NCBI RefSeq assembly: GCF_030503615.1
Contig: NZ_CP129963.1
Coordinates: forward strand, 2,294,001 to 2,358,000
From: Sphingobacterium sp. BN32
Lineage (GTDB): Bacteria; Bacteroidota; Bacteroidia; Sphingobacteriales; Sphingobacteriaceae
Direction of reading: 5' to 3'
Length of the DNA: 64,000 nucleotides
Of this stretch, positions 7,011-18,103 are shown piece by piece; position 1 is the stretch's first letter, and each line of letters begins with the position of its first letter. The notes beneath the pieces were generated by a model that was not told where the DNA came from, did not search any database, and worked only from the letters and a program-made list of their open reading frames with translations. Position numbers and translations under genes: made by a program.

Positions 7011-8339
7011 TTACTCAAAGTAACTTCCAAACTCTCCGGTAAAATAGAGATCAGCTTGTTCGACACTTTTAAACTGCCCAATAACATTGTCGCCGGCATC
7101 ATAGTAATCTATCGTATATTGCTTATTCGGGAATAGCCCAATAAGCCCGGCAACGGATGCCTCAATAAACTCCGCATTGGCATGTGGCGTATTTCCCGCT
7201 TCAAAAGGCAGCCGTTTTAGCGTATAGACGCCGGCATCAGTTTTTTCAAACGAGAAAGGAAAGGTTCCTAAAAAGATACTGCTGCCTCGTTGAAAATACA
7301 GTTTTAAATCGACGGTATTAGCCTTTGTGTTCAACTCGAAGGCCATCACTAATAGATAGAAGCCTCTTTCAGTGAACAGCTTGTTCGTAGCCCCCATCCA
7401 AACATCTAGGAAAGAGGTAGACCAACCCGGCAACTCCTCTATAAATATTGGTGAAGGCAAAGACAGAATAGGCGTCACTTCTTCACCCAACATGATATGC
7501 AAGGGGATTACCGGTAGAGTTGCGCCTAGTAGGTCATAACGCGTAGTTTGGTTTTTCTGCAGATAAAAAGACTTTTTCTCTGTATCAAAGTTCAAATCGC
7601 TTATCACCTGGCTACCTATGCGAAGAGGCGTCTTTAGTCGGATTTTTTCAAGCCCATAGGCATAATCAGTCGTACTAAACTTAAGCTGTTTATTTTCGAC
7701 ATATAAAACACGAATACTGCGCGTATCGGGATCAATAATAAATTGAACCGGGATATTGCCCTCTGCGATGAAATAAAAGAATCGTTGGCTATCAAAGAAT
7801 TCAGACAAATTGCCGAAGGCATTACTCAGCTGACCTGCTTCATATTTTTCGGCAACTTCTGCTTTCATATTGATCAACTTTAATTCGTCTCCGAATCTAT
7901 TCCCTCGAAGAATTAGCGTATCTCCTTTCATCATTTCGAAAGCATAGGAAGTATCGGCGCCGACATTTCTAAACCCTTCTTTATGCAGTATATCATCCAA
8001 ATGCGTACCGGCAGAAAAAATAAGGCTTGCGTTAGTTGATTTTCCTTCTAATCTATAAGTGGCAGCCTTAATCTTTTTAGCACTCTCCTCCGTTAAGTCG
8101 ACCAAGGATAGCGCCTTCCCATCCTTCGTCAACTGAAGATATAGGTTATAGGTTTTTCCTGCTTTCGGATTTAGCATTGCTTCCCAATGCGACGATCCGC
8201 TATCCAAAGCTTTTTGAAAATTCGCGAGCAAATCTTCTGAACTCGGAAATACCTCTACGACATCATAGGCAGAAGACTTATCCTTTTTACAAGACAGGAC
8301 AGAGAATGCGACTAGTATAATCGTTATTAGTTTTTTCAT
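7011..8339 (-). CDS. DUF4302 lipoprotein, distal copy
   Basis: The product has 442 residues with a signal peptide ending VLSC (cysteine 17), so it is probably an outer-membrane lipoprotein. The region after residue 45 matches the DUF4302 pattern: a short helix (LLANFQKAL), then SSHWEAMLNPKAG and a YNLYLQL strand. The function of DUF4302 is unknown; family members occur with SusC/SusD pairs, so ligand capture at the surface is a reasonable inference. It is the last gene of the operon, 6 bp after its paralogue at 8346, with which it shares domain order and the aromatic/glycine spacing near the N-terminus. Confidence 0.82.
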   Translation of the reverse strand: MKKLITIILVAFSVLSCKKDKSSAYDVVEVFPSSEDLLANFQKALDSGSSHWEAMLNPKAGKTYNLYLQLTKDGKALSLVDLTEESAKKIKAATYRLEGKSTNASLIFSAGTHLDDILHKEGFRNVGADTSYAFEMMKGDTLILRGNRFGDELKLINMKAEVAEKYEAGQLSNAFGNLSEFFDSQRFFYFIAEGNIPVQFIIDPDTRSIRVLYVENKQLKFSTTDYAYGLEKIRLKTPLRIGSQVISDLNFDTEKKSFYLQKNQTTRYDLLGATLPVIPLHIMLGEEVTPILSLPSPIFIEELPGWSTSFLDVWMGATNKLFTERGFYLLVMAFELNTKANTVDLKLYFQRGSSIFLGTFPFSFEKTDAGVYTLKRLPFEAGNTPHANAEFIEASVAGLIGLFPNKQYTIDYYDAGDNVIGQFKSVEQADLYFTGEFGSYFE

Positions 8340-8345
8340 AACTTT

Positions 8346-9653
8346 TTAATTTAATTCGCCAATAAATTTGAATCCGGCTAAATTCTTATTCTCGCCGCTC
8401 GCTCTAATTTGTGTGGCTGTCAGATCATAATTAAATTCAAATTTCCCTTGATGAAAGCCTTCAATGATAGGCTTAAAGGCATTCTCAAGCACTTCCGCAT
8501 TCCCGTAAAGAGGCTGCTCGTAATTCAATACGAACTGGTCTCCGTCCATGCGATAGGTAAAGATGTACAGCGCCGAAAAGTTATTGAAGCCTTGTCTAAT
8601 AATCTGGTTCACGACCAAGACCTGTTCTTTGATGTCAAATACTAAATTCATCTGTGGAAATATGGTTCCAGCAGCTAAAGCTGACCTCGCTGCAGTTAGA
8701 AACGCCGTTCTTCGTGTATTAAACTCCGCTCCACTGCCTACAACCGCTTGTTCCATTGGGACGACGATAGACATATACTGCACTCCTAATATTTTGTTCA
8801 ACGGTAAAATCGGCTCAGCCGCAGATTGAATCGGCAGGCGCTGTCCAGCGTTCATTGCGACAACAGTATTATCGTTTAGTCCAAGAACAAACTTTTCCAC
8901 ATGTAAGTCGTCAAATACGAAGGCTTCCTTTAGAACAATTTCATTGAGTCCGGAAAAGGCAAAACCTAGAATCTTGGTTTCCAGTTTCGATCCATTTATA
9001 TAAACGAAGGATACCTCTTTGGTTACCAGGTTCAATGCTGTACTGACCCTTACCCCCGACTTCGTATTGAGATAAGGGAATCGTGCAGTTTTGTTGTAGT
9101 TTTCAGCAACGGTGCGTAAATTGTTCAGATTTCCGTTACTATAGGCTGCTGATTCTTCAGCATTCGCTTTCACCAATACCAATTTACTTTTGGACAAACT
9201 ACCGACTAACTCTATTGTATCTGCACTAAGTTTTTTGAAGTTGAACTCGAAATCAGAAAACATCCCCCATCCCGGCACCCCATTAAGTATCGCAGGATCG
9301 GGATCTGCCAATAGATGCATGTAGGAGTACGTGTCAAAATAAAGTGCCGGTGTTGTTACGGCTTTTAATCTAAAGGAACTTTCCTTGGATGTTGTACCTG
9401 TGGCATTGTTAATATCCGAATACATGGTTACCCGGTTTTTATCGTTAAATTTTAGATAAAAGCCAAAACCTCGGCCCCTATCGGGGTACAGATGTGCTTT
9501 CCAACCATGCTCTGCAGAAACCAATGTTTTTTCAAAGGATACCAAGGCTTCTCCCAACTTTTTGTCTGGACGCTCGCCTTCAAATTCATTCTTCTTACAG
9601 GCGTAACATAGAACGAGAAGACTTAAAATTATCCAAGCTATATATTTTTTCAT
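8346..9653 (-). CDS. DUF4302 lipoprotein, proximal copy
   Basis: The 435-residue product has an N-terminal hydrophobic signal ending CYAC, with lipidation most likely at cysteine 19. Near residue 50 it has SAEHGWKAHLYPDRG followed by a GFYLKF strand, the counterpart of SSHWEAMLNPKAG in the downstream gene, so the two are tandem paralogues that have diverged strongly. DUF4302 has no established biochemical role. Its place behind SusC, SusD and a metallopeptidase lipoprotein suggests an accessory surface protein of the same uptake system. It starts with ATG at 9651-9653, 30 bp after the metallopeptidase gene. Confidence 0.82.
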   Translation of the reverse strand: MKKYIAWIILSLLVLCYACKKNEFEGERPDKKLGEALVSFEKTLVSAEHGWKAHLYPDRGRGFGFYLKFNDKNRVTMYSDINNATGTTSKESSFRLKAVTTPALYFDTYSYMHLLADPDPAILNGVPGWGMFSDFEFNFKKLSADTIELVGSLSKSKLVLVKANAEESAAYSNGNLNNLRTVAENYNKTARFPYLNTKSGVRVSTALNLVTKEVSFVYINGSKLETKILGFAFSGLNEIVLKEAFVFDDLHVEKFVLGLNDNTVVAMNAGQRLPIQSAAEPILPLNKILGVQYMSIVVPMEQAVVGSGAEFNTRRTAFLTAARSALAAGTIFPQMNLVFDIKEQVLVVNQIIRQGFNNFSALYIFTYRMDGDQFVLNYEQPLYGNAEVLENAFKPIIEGFHQGKFEFNYDLTATQIRASGENKNLAGFKFIGELN

Positions 9654-9683
9654 GCTGTTTAATTTTGAAATGATGAATGATGG

Positions 9684-10550
9684 TTACTGCGCAAGAAAGG
9701 CTGCCAAGGCTGATTGCGTTTCTCGCTGTAAGGCTCTGAAGTCGATTTGATATTGTTTTGTGAAATAGTCGACAATCATAGCTTCTTTCTTCCTCAGGAT
9801 TGCTTTCGCTTTCGCCGAAACATTAGCTTTATTGACCACTGCATCAAAATGAGCTTGTCCGTATACTAATAGAAATGAGACAGTTTCAACAAAATCTTCA
9901 TCGGCATTCGCCTTCGCATAAGCCGATATCAAGCCCTGTTGATGAGCAACATCATCTGTATTATTAAACCAGGTCGCCGTATACCATTCCGGGTTCAAAG
10001 CCTTCCATTCCAGTGGATATAACTTTGTTTGATGTAATATGTGTGCAAACTCATGATGCATGGTGTGCAGCATCCGCTCCACTTGCGGCTTATCTTTCGC
10101 ATCAAATTCATTCAACAGAAGCAAAACGATCTTCCGACCTCCTTCGGCCTGTCCTAACACGATTGTACCATCATTATTCCATTCCGCACTACCCGCTAAG
10201 ACAAACTGCTTTGGCGCATATTTCTTGATGAACGAGTCTCCTGCGACTTTTACATAAGGCTTGATCCATATTTCACGAACAGAAGACATAGAAGGTTGAA
10301 TCTTTTCCTCCCGAATTGGAACTATACTCTTGACATAGTTTAGCTCGTAAGGGTCCCAGCGATATTTAACTTCAATATTATAGGGGTCTAAAAACTCCTT
10401 CTTCAACCAATCGTCAATAGGGCCATTGACCCAGGTATCTCCTCCAAGCCCTAGAATTGGAGTTTGCTTTATCTTTTCTTCTTTGCTACAAGCGCTCAAG
10501 AACAACGCTAGCAGAAGGATCAAATAGGGATTGATGTTTTTTCTTTTCAT
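9684..10550 (-). CDS. Mx1-type zinc metallopeptidase lipoprotein linked to SusC/SusD
   Basis: The 288-residue product has a lipobox LSAC with cysteine 21. A zinc-binding HEFAH motif lies at residues 166-170, preceded by another histidine (H165), and an acidic cluster NADEDFVE (about 215-222) could supply the third ligand. This matches the substrate import-associated zinc metallohydrolase lipoproteins (Peptidase_Mx1 type) that accompany SusC/SusD pairs in Bacteroidota. It is likely anchored in the outer membrane and would cut a protein or peptide substrate for import, or process an envelope partner; neither is proven. The gene starts 2 bp after the susD-like stop, so the two are co-transcribed. 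Confidence 0.87.
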   Translation of the reverse strand: MKRKNINPYLILLLALFLSACSKEEKIKQTPILGLGGDTWVNGPIDDWLKKEFLDPYNIEVKYRWDPYELNYVKSIVPIREEKIQPSMSSVREIWIKPYVKVAGDSFIKKYAPKQFVLAGSAEWNNDGTIVLGQAEGGRKIVLLLLNEFDAKDKPQVERMLHTMHHEFAHILHQTKLYPLEWKALNPEWYTATWFNNTDDVAHQQGLISAYAKANADEDFVETVSFLLVYGQAHFDAVVNKANVSAKAKAILRKKEAMIVDYFTKQYQIDFRALQRETQSALAAFLAQ

Positions 10551-10552
10551 AA

Positions 10553-12031
10553 TTAGCGAGGATTTAATTCTATACCAGAACTTTGCGCTTCTTGCGGTAT
10601 TTGGAACACGCGCATCGGATCATTGACACCCAGCACGAGGGTTTCATTGTCTGAAGTCTTATGGGTAACCGGTAATTTATGACGGATAATATCGAACCAG
10701 CGTTGTCCTTCAAAAATAAAATCCACACGCTTGAAATCTAAAACACACTGTATTGTCGCGCGTTTCAGATCTGCGGTTTTGTAAAAAGCCAACAGTTTTC
10801 GGTCTGTGATATTGTGTAATTCCGGAACATATATTGGAATTGAGAAGCTATATATAATACGTTTGGATGCGAAATCATTTAGATCCTTTATTGCATTATC
10901 AAATCTTGACAATTCAGCATATGCCTCCGCCCTATTAAATAATACCTCCTCCGCAGTAAACAATGGAACCATATTATACGGTATTCCAGTCTCAGCATTC
11001 AATGTTTGACGAACAAAGTGCTCCCTAAATTTCGGAATATTCAATGTGGTCTCTCTTCCATATATATTATATGCCCATGAACCGTCCGTTACATTGGAAG
11101 TTGTAAATAGTTCATTCAATATATCATTTGTCAGGCTATAGCGATAGAAGGCGTAGTTCCTCCCCCAAACAGAAGGGGCTTCTGCCAATAATAGATTCGC
11201 AGGATTTTCAGCCCTGGTGTATTGAGCTTGCAGTTCATAGTATTGAAGAGAACGGTAAGCTTCCGAGTTAATAGCGCGGAGATTTGATGCAATATCCCCT
11301 CCAACGAATACTTGGTCCGCATGCTCGATCGTTTTTTCGTATTCTTTTTTGAAGAGGTAAAAGCGCGTTGCAAAAGCATGTGCCGCAGAAACCGTAAAAT
11401 GATATTTTGGGGCCTTCTTATAAGCTGCGTTATCTAAAAGTGGCAGTCCTTCTAACAGATCCTTTTCTATTTTATTATAAGTTTCCGCTACTGTACTACG
11501 TTCATATTTACCAATAACCACTTTACCGACTTCGGTAACATAGGGAACTCCTGGATTAGTTGCTGCAGTAGTTGCGTCATAAGGTTGTGCAAAGAAATTG
11601 ACCAACATAAAGTGCGCATATGCTCTAGCGACTAGGGCTTCCCCTCTGTAAGGTCTATATGCAGGATCATCTCCCGCCTTTTCGATCGCCTCTAACGCAT
11701 GGTTTGCAGCAGCAATAGCCGCATAAGCTGCATTCCAATAGTTGGTAGGTGAGTCCCTGTTAATATCTGCGACATCTTCAAATCGATAAGGTGCTGAATT
11801 TATGATTTCTACCGTTCCGGCACCCTTGTCTCCGGCATTATCGGTCATCGCCTCTGTAAAAGTGATATAGCTTGCTTGTGGATAGGCCGTTGCGAGAAGT
11901 TCTGCAACTTTCTCTACCGAATTAAGCTCCGTACGCATATCGGGATTTACATCCAGGAATTTATTACACGACTGTAAAAAACCTAGCGCAGCAATCAGAG
12001 ATAGCGTGAAAATCTTGTTTATAGTTTTCAT
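10553..12031 (-). CDS. SusD/RagB-family outer-membrane lipoprotein
   Basis: This 492-residue protein begins with a lipoprotein signal ending LQSC (cysteine 22), followed by NKFLDVNP, the typical SusD N-terminus. Repeated helical segments such as YWNAAYAAIAAANHAL and GEALVARAYAHFMLVNFFAQPY are TPR-like helices of the SusD fold. The C-terminal part has FEGQRWFDIIRH and FQIPQEA, also standard. SusD proteins form the lid of the SusC channel and capture ligand at the cell surface. It lies 12 bp downstream of the SusC gene. The ligand is unknown; the metallopeptidase neighbour hints at a peptide or glycopeptide. Confidence 0.96.
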   Translation of the reverse strand: MKTINKIFTLSLIAALGFLQSCNKFLDVNPDMRTELNSVEKVAELLATAYPQASYITFTEAMTDNAGDKGAGTVEIINSAPYRFEDVADINRDSPTNYWNAAYAAIAAANHALEAIEKAGDDPAYRPYRGEALVARAYAHFMLVNFFAQPYDATTAATNPGVPYVTEVGKVVIGKYERSTVAETYNKIEKDLLEGLPLLDNAAYKKAPKYHFTVSAAHAFATRFYLFKKEYEKTIEHADQVFVGGDIASNLRAINSEAYRSLQYYELQAQYTRAENPANLLLAEAPSVWGRNYAFYRYSLTNDILNELFTTSNVTDGSWAYNIYGRETTLNIPKFREHFVRQTLNAETGIPYNMVPLFTAEEVLFNRAEAYAELSRFDNAIKDLNDFASKRIIYSFSIPIYVPELHNITDRKLLAFYKTADLKRATIQCVLDFKRVDFIFEGQRWFDIIRHKLPVTHKTSDNETLVLGVNDPMRVFQIPQEAQSSGIELNPR

Positions 12032-12043
12032 ATTCGTATGGTT

Positions 12044-15000
12044 CTAAATTCCAAGTTTAAGTGATAGCGTAAATTGACGAGGGATAGGCATAGCAACCCC
12101 ACCCGAGCCAAAGAATTCAGGATCCTGCCCATTCAAATCTTTATCTGAATAGATCAACCATAAATTATTTGCTACTAAGCTCAATGAAGCTGATTTTAAA
12201 GTCGAAGCTTTAAGCATTTTCTGCGGAAGATTATACGAGAGCATCACTTGCTTCAGTCGAATAAAATCGCCTTTCGCGACACGTCTAGTGGAATAGTTAT
12301 AGTTATTGTAAGGATAAGAACCGATGATATCAGCATTCTCACGACGGTCCAATATGGATGGTTCTGCATCATCGCCATACATCAGCCATCGATTTAAGAA
12401 CTCATCCGGCGTGGCGTCAAGCTCGGTATACGAACTTCTGAATGCCGGACGAAGCCTGACAACATTTCCCGTACTAAATGTGACTAATGCAGTAAGTCGG
12501 ATGTTCTTATACTGGAATCCGTTGAAGAAACCACCAGTAAACAATGGATCGATAGAACCTTCATATACGAGGTGTGATGTATTTAGATCTTGTAAAAAGA
12601 CTCTGGGAGACTCCTCGCCCTTCTCGTTCATGAATTTAGGCATCCCTTGTGTTTGATCAAGCCCTTTGTAATCTAAAGAAAATAAGCCTCGTTGTGGATA
12701 GCCCACCTTTGCTCCGCCGTCGCTATTGACCAACGACCAAATATTTGGTTCATTACGTAGGTTCGTAATCTTCGATTTATTATATCCGAAGTTAAATTGC
12801 GTATCCCATTTCCAATCTGTTTTGTCTAACAACTTTACACCCAAGGTTCCCTCTACTCCATAAGCTTCCATATCGGCATAGTTTGCCAACTTCATGGGCT
12901 CCCCGTCTATTCCTCCTGTTCGGATAAGACCAATCAGATCATAGCTATCGTGATCATAATAATCCATTGTTAGGGTCAGTTTATTATTCCACATAGCCAT
13001 ATCAAATCCGATATTAGCTTTGTACATTTTTTCCCAGGTCAACTCGGAGTTCTCGACGTGGTCTATCCCAATCACAGACTCTCTTTCGGTTAAGTATGGT
13101 CTATTCGCGGCACGATTGCGCAGTACCACGCTTGAGTTCGTCGCGGGCCCGCTACTTGCGGTCAAACCATAACTGGCGCGAAGCGTCGCAGTGTTTATAA
13201 AGCTTTGGTTTTGGAAGAATGCTTCGCCATCGATGTTCCAGGAGCCACTGACGTTCCAAGTTGGTAACCAACGTGCGGTATTCGTGCGTCCCATTAAGTT
13301 GGAGCCGTCATAGCGAACAGTTCCTGCCAGGTTGTATCGATCTTTGAATGTATATCGTGTATTTAAACCATAGGCTAGAAATCGCTCCTTTCGTTTGGAC
13401 ATCTCAAAATAGTTGGCATTCGCTTCGACCATCATTTTCAGAAACTTAGGGTCTACATACGGCACACCGCCCTTATCAAATTGATAGCCATATCCGTTGA
13501 ATTGCTTAAACTTTCTGTCTGCTGAACGTAGCTCCATAAAGGCGTAAGTGTTCAGCTTATGGTCTTTAGCGAGTTTTACATTATAGTCCAACGAATTCCG
13601 CAGGATGTAACTAACCATATTAACATCGTCGGTATTGTAGAACCCTCCATAAGGTAGTATAACAATAGGCTCCGCCTCTGGATTATCCGGATCGCGATAC
13701 AGGAATCGGTTCGATTCTCGGATCGTCGCATCTGCATCCGCGCGGTACGCATTAGGCATATTCGAGTTTTCATGAATATTATGCTCTTGGTTGGTGACGG
13801 CGTATCGATATGCTCCTTCAAAAGAAAACTTAAGGTTATTTAGAATATTATAGCGCAAATCACCCTGCATCTTGAAATCAATAAAGTTCAGCTTGATATT
13901 ATTGTATTCTAACTCGTTAAGAATGTTGAAGGGTGCAAAATTGCGTCTGAAATATTCAAGGTTACCATGTTCGTCATACGGTGTAAGCACTCTGCTTGTA
14001 TTCAATGCATAACTAAACGGGTTGATATCAAAATCACGATCAAAACTCCCCGTAACCTGATTACTGGTTCGACCTAAAGTTCCCGGTGCATTTTGATCAC
14101 GTATGGAACCTTGGGCGATTATTCCAAAGTTCAGGCGCTTACTTGGGGTAAAAGTTGCCCGCACGTTCCCCGTATAACGTTGAACCGCATCGGCTTTACT
14201 CCAACCATTATCGTTCAAATAACTAGTAGATACATACAACTGACCATTTTCGGTACCCATCGAAACACTTAATGCATGTTCCTGCATCAGCGAATTATTG
14301 AACAGTACATCAAACCAATCGGTATTTGCATTCGCATAGCGCTCCAAAAAGGCGCGTCTGCTCGCAGGATCATTCTTCAATCCAAATTGTCCATTCGATT
14401 CGTCATACTGATTGATCAAATCGGCCATCTTAACGAAGACACCCCCATTTGCGAACCGCGATGTTTGCCCATAATTCAACCAGCCCTTGCGCTGCAATTC
14501 AGCATACATAGACATCTGATCGTGGGAATTCATGATGTTGAATTGACCGTAAGAAGGTTTAAGATAGGTCGAGAAATTTCCTGTGTAAGAAACCAAAGGC
14601 GTGCCGACCCGACCTTTTTTAGTGGTAATCACGATCACCCCGTTCATGGCGCGGGCGCCATATAGAGAAGTCGCAGCGGCATCTTTTAAGATCTCGAAAC
14701 TCTCAATATCGTCGGGATTTAATCCCGCAACAGAGGAGCCGATTAATGTCGCTGGGTCACCAGTCGACAGCTGCTCGTTAGAAATATTGATAATGTCCTC
14801 TAGGATCATCCCATCAACAACCCATAAGGGTTTGTTGTCCCCGCTGATGGAAGTTGCACCCCGGACACGGATTTTAGGAGCAGCACCAAATGTCCCCGAC
14901 ACATTCTGAACCGAAACACCCGCAACTTGCCCTTCCAACATTCTGCTGACATCGGCAATACCGTCGCGACGGACATCTTCGGTGTTAATCTTGGTCGAAG

Positions 15001-15412
15001 CGCCAGTAAACTGTCGCTTACTCACAATCTGATAGCCCGTCACGACGACATCATCTAGAACGGTGCTTGTAGCCTTCAGACGAACACTGATAAAGTCACG
15101 AGTACCAACAGCAATATCTTGCCCTTCATAGCCTAATAATCGAATTTGGAGAACTGCATCCGCAGGAACCTGAAGTGTAAACTGTCCTTTTGAATCCGTT
15201 GACAGTCCTTGAGATGTTCCCTTGATCATCACCGAAGCTCCAGACAATGGATTACCCGCCTGATCACGCACTTCCCCTTTAATCGTTCTTTGGATTTTTA
15301 TCAAATCAATACCATTCGCCTCAGCGTTCGATACACAGCATAAAACCAACATCAAAGAAAATGTTGTTATCCAAAACGACTTTGCTTTGTTAAAAATTAA
15401 AAATAAATCCAT
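12044..15412 (-). CDS. SusC/RagA-family TonB-linked outer-membrane transporter
   Basis: The 1122-residue protein has a signal peptide (about residues 1-33), then a carboxypeptidase-regulatory-like beta domain (about 40-125, with GEVRDQAGNPLSGASVMIKG), the segment VLDDVVVTGYQ that opens the plug region, a plug domain (IRVRGATSISGDNKPLWVVDG) and a long beta-barrel. It imports a ligand with energy from TonB/ExbBD, in complex with the SusD protein encoded downstream. I see no N-terminal STN signalling domain, so the usual contact with a FecR-type anti-sigma factor seems absent. That fits the lack of a full anti-sigma gene nearby. It is preceded by a FecR-like fragment gene. Confidence 0.96.
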   Translation of the reverse strand: MDLFLIFNKAKSFWITTFSLMLVLCCVSNAEANGIDLIKIQRTIKGEVRDQAGNPLSGASVMIKGTSQGLSTDSKGQFTLQVPADAVLQIRLLGYEGQDIAVGTRDFISVRLKATSTVLDDVVVTGYQIVSKRQFTGASTKINTEDVRRDGIADVSRMLEGQVAGVSVQNVSGTFGAAPKIRVRGATSISGDNKPLWVVDGMILEDIINISNEQLSTGDPATLIGSSVAGLNPDDIESFEILKDAAATSLYGARAMNGVIVITTKKGRVGTPLVSYTGNFSTYLKPSYGQFNIMNSHDQMSMYAELQRKGWLNYGQTSRFANGGVFVKMADLINQYDESNGQFGLKNDPASRRAFLERYANANTDWFDVLFNNSLMQEHALSVSMGTENGQLYVSTSYLNDNGWSKADAVQRYTGNVRATFTPSKRLNFGIIAQGSIRDQNAPGTLGRTSNQVTGSFDRDFDINPFSYALNTSRVLTPYDEHGNLEYFRRNFAPFNILNELEYNNIKLNFIDFKMQGDLRYNILNNLKFSFEGAYRYAVTNQEHNIHENSNMPNAYRADADATIRESNRFLYRDPDNPEAEPIVILPYGGFYNTDDVNMVSYILRNSLDYNVKLAKDHKLNTYAFMELRSADRKFKQFNGYGYQFDKGGVPYVDPKFLKMMVEANANYFEMSKRKERFLAYGLNTRYTFKDRYNLAGTVRYDGSNLMGRTNTARWLPTWNVSGSWNIDGEAFFQNQSFINTATLRASYGLTASSGPATNSSVVLRNRAANRPYLTERESVIGIDHVENSELTWEKMYKANIGFDMAMWNNKLTLTMDYYDHDSYDLIGLIRTGGIDGEPMKLANYADMEAYGVEGTLGVKLLDKTDWKWDTQFNFGYNKSKITNLRNEPNIWSLVNSDGGAKVGYPQRGLFSLDYKGLDQTQGMPKFMNEKGEESPRVFLQDLNTSHLVYEGSIDPLFTGGFFNGFQYKNIRLTALVTFSTGNVVRLRPAFRSSYTELDATPDEFLNRWLMYGDDAEPSILDRRENADIIGSYPYNNYNYSTRRVAKGDFIRLKQVMLSYNLPQKMLKASTLKSASLSLVANNLWLIYSDKDLNGQDPEFFGSGGVAMPIPRQFTLSLKLGI

Positions 15413-15617
15413 ATAGTTAAGTAATTAGTCATAAAAATTCTGTCAAAACTTAAAGTGTATTTTGGTTAATTATTATCGAATGATGATGTTTAGAACAGCG
15501 TTTTGCCGTTCAGTATTTCAATGAGATGCCCTAATTAATTGTTGTATTATGCTCCAATTTGCTATGGTTATTATTTAGTTGGTTTGTCTTAAATGCTAAT
15601 TAGCCTGCTAGTCGAGA

Positions 15618-15872
15618 CTATCTCTTCCCATTGCGATCTTCCATGTGCTTTTCCCTTTCAACCTCCTCCAAAAACATCTTTCTGCATACTTCTAGCACCG
15701 TCTCATCCACTCGCTCTTTCAAAACATTCTCCCATGCCCTATCCAAATATTGATCTAGATGTTGCTTTCCTTCGATCGAACTTAAATACTCCTCTACGAA
15801 CTTCAGTTCTTCTTTGGAGCAACTATCGGATAGATACTTATCCAACAATAATTCTGTAATCCTCACGGTCAT
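15618..15872 (-). CDS. Short FecR-N-like protein, 84 residues
   Basis: The product resembles the N-terminal cytoplasmic domain of FecR-type anti-sigma factors: ITELLLDKYLSDSCSKEELKFVEEYL near the start (residues 5-30) is the usual helix pair, with an acidic and aromatic pattern after it. The frame ends at residue 84 without the transmembrane helix and periplasmic FecR domain that a normal anti-sigma factor of about 300-400 residues has. No continuation is visible in the downstream 200 bp in any frame, so it is either a small natural protein or the remnant of a larger gene. It lies 205 bp upstream of the SusC gene and on the same strand. Binding to the ECF sigma factor at 6368 is a guess. Confidence 0.6.
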   Translation of the reverse strand: MTVRITELLLDKYLSDSCSKEELKFVEEYLSSIEGKQHLDQYLDRAWENVLKERVDETVLEVCRKMFLEEVEREKHMEDRNGKR

Positions 15873-16035
15873 AATTGGCTTTATTATGTTCGAACGACGC
15901 GAAAGAATGAGGTTCGTTCAATAGTATAAACAGTATTTTTCAGGCTGAGTACTATCGACTACTGAAATTTATTTTCAATTTATCAAATCGACTACTAATC
16001 AGTCCCTAATTATTAGCGACTTGACCGTACACTAA

Positions 16036-17688
<1,653 letters not shown>

Positions 17689-17689
17689 C

Positions 17690-17719
17690 AAAAAGGCGGT
17701 TCTTCGAACCGCCTTTTTT
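17690..17719 (+). terminator. Terminator of the ABC-F gene
   Basis: GGCGGTTC pairs with GAACCGCC around a TTC loop, flanked by AAAAA on the left and TTTTTT on the right. The symmetric A/T flanks allow function on both strands. It starts 1 bp after the ABC-F stop codon. Confidence 0.9.
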
Positions 17720-17738
17720 GTTATTTAGATGTTTGATT

Positions 17739-18100
17739 TAGATGTGAGATATTAGGTTTTAGATATCAGACACTGATCGTCGGAATGTATATTGTCTTGA
17801 ACAGAAATAGTAGTTAGTAGTAAGTATTTAGTAGTTAGACCCATGACGCAAGATCCTGTCAATCCTTAAATCCTTTCTTTCCTGGTTCAAGATAGTACTT
17901 AGTAATAAGTACTTAGTATAAAGACCTATGGCGCTCAATATGTCCCTCATTTATACGGTATACCAATCATCCTGTCAATCCTAAAATCTTTCCTTTCCTG
18001 GTTCAAGACAAACCGTAATTCAAATGAGTTGTCTGAACAAGGAAAGGAAGGATGTAAGGATGACCATGATCGGGTCTAAAATCTAAAATCTAACGTCTTA
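17739..18100. repeat. Family-1 repeat cluster, locus B (three cores)
   Basis: The core CCTTTCTTTCCTGGTTCAAG-type sequence occurs at about 17856-17890, again at about 17970-18006, and inverted (GTCTGAACAAGGAAAGGAAG) at about 18030-18060. Arm sequences of TAGTAGTTAGTA and TAGTACTTAGTA type lie at 17808-17847 and 17884-17930, each ending in AGACC(C/T)ATG(A/G)CGC. The locus therefore holds at least two overlapping copies. It fills the gap between the convergent ABC-F and AAA genes, and no family-2 repeat is seen here. Confidence 0.7.
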
Positions 18101-18103
18101 TAC

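Noticed and set aside
13576..14909. Several frames of 80-130 codons inside the SusC gene
   Set aside because: They are out-of-phase or antisense shadows of the SusC reading frame, with no start context or domain.
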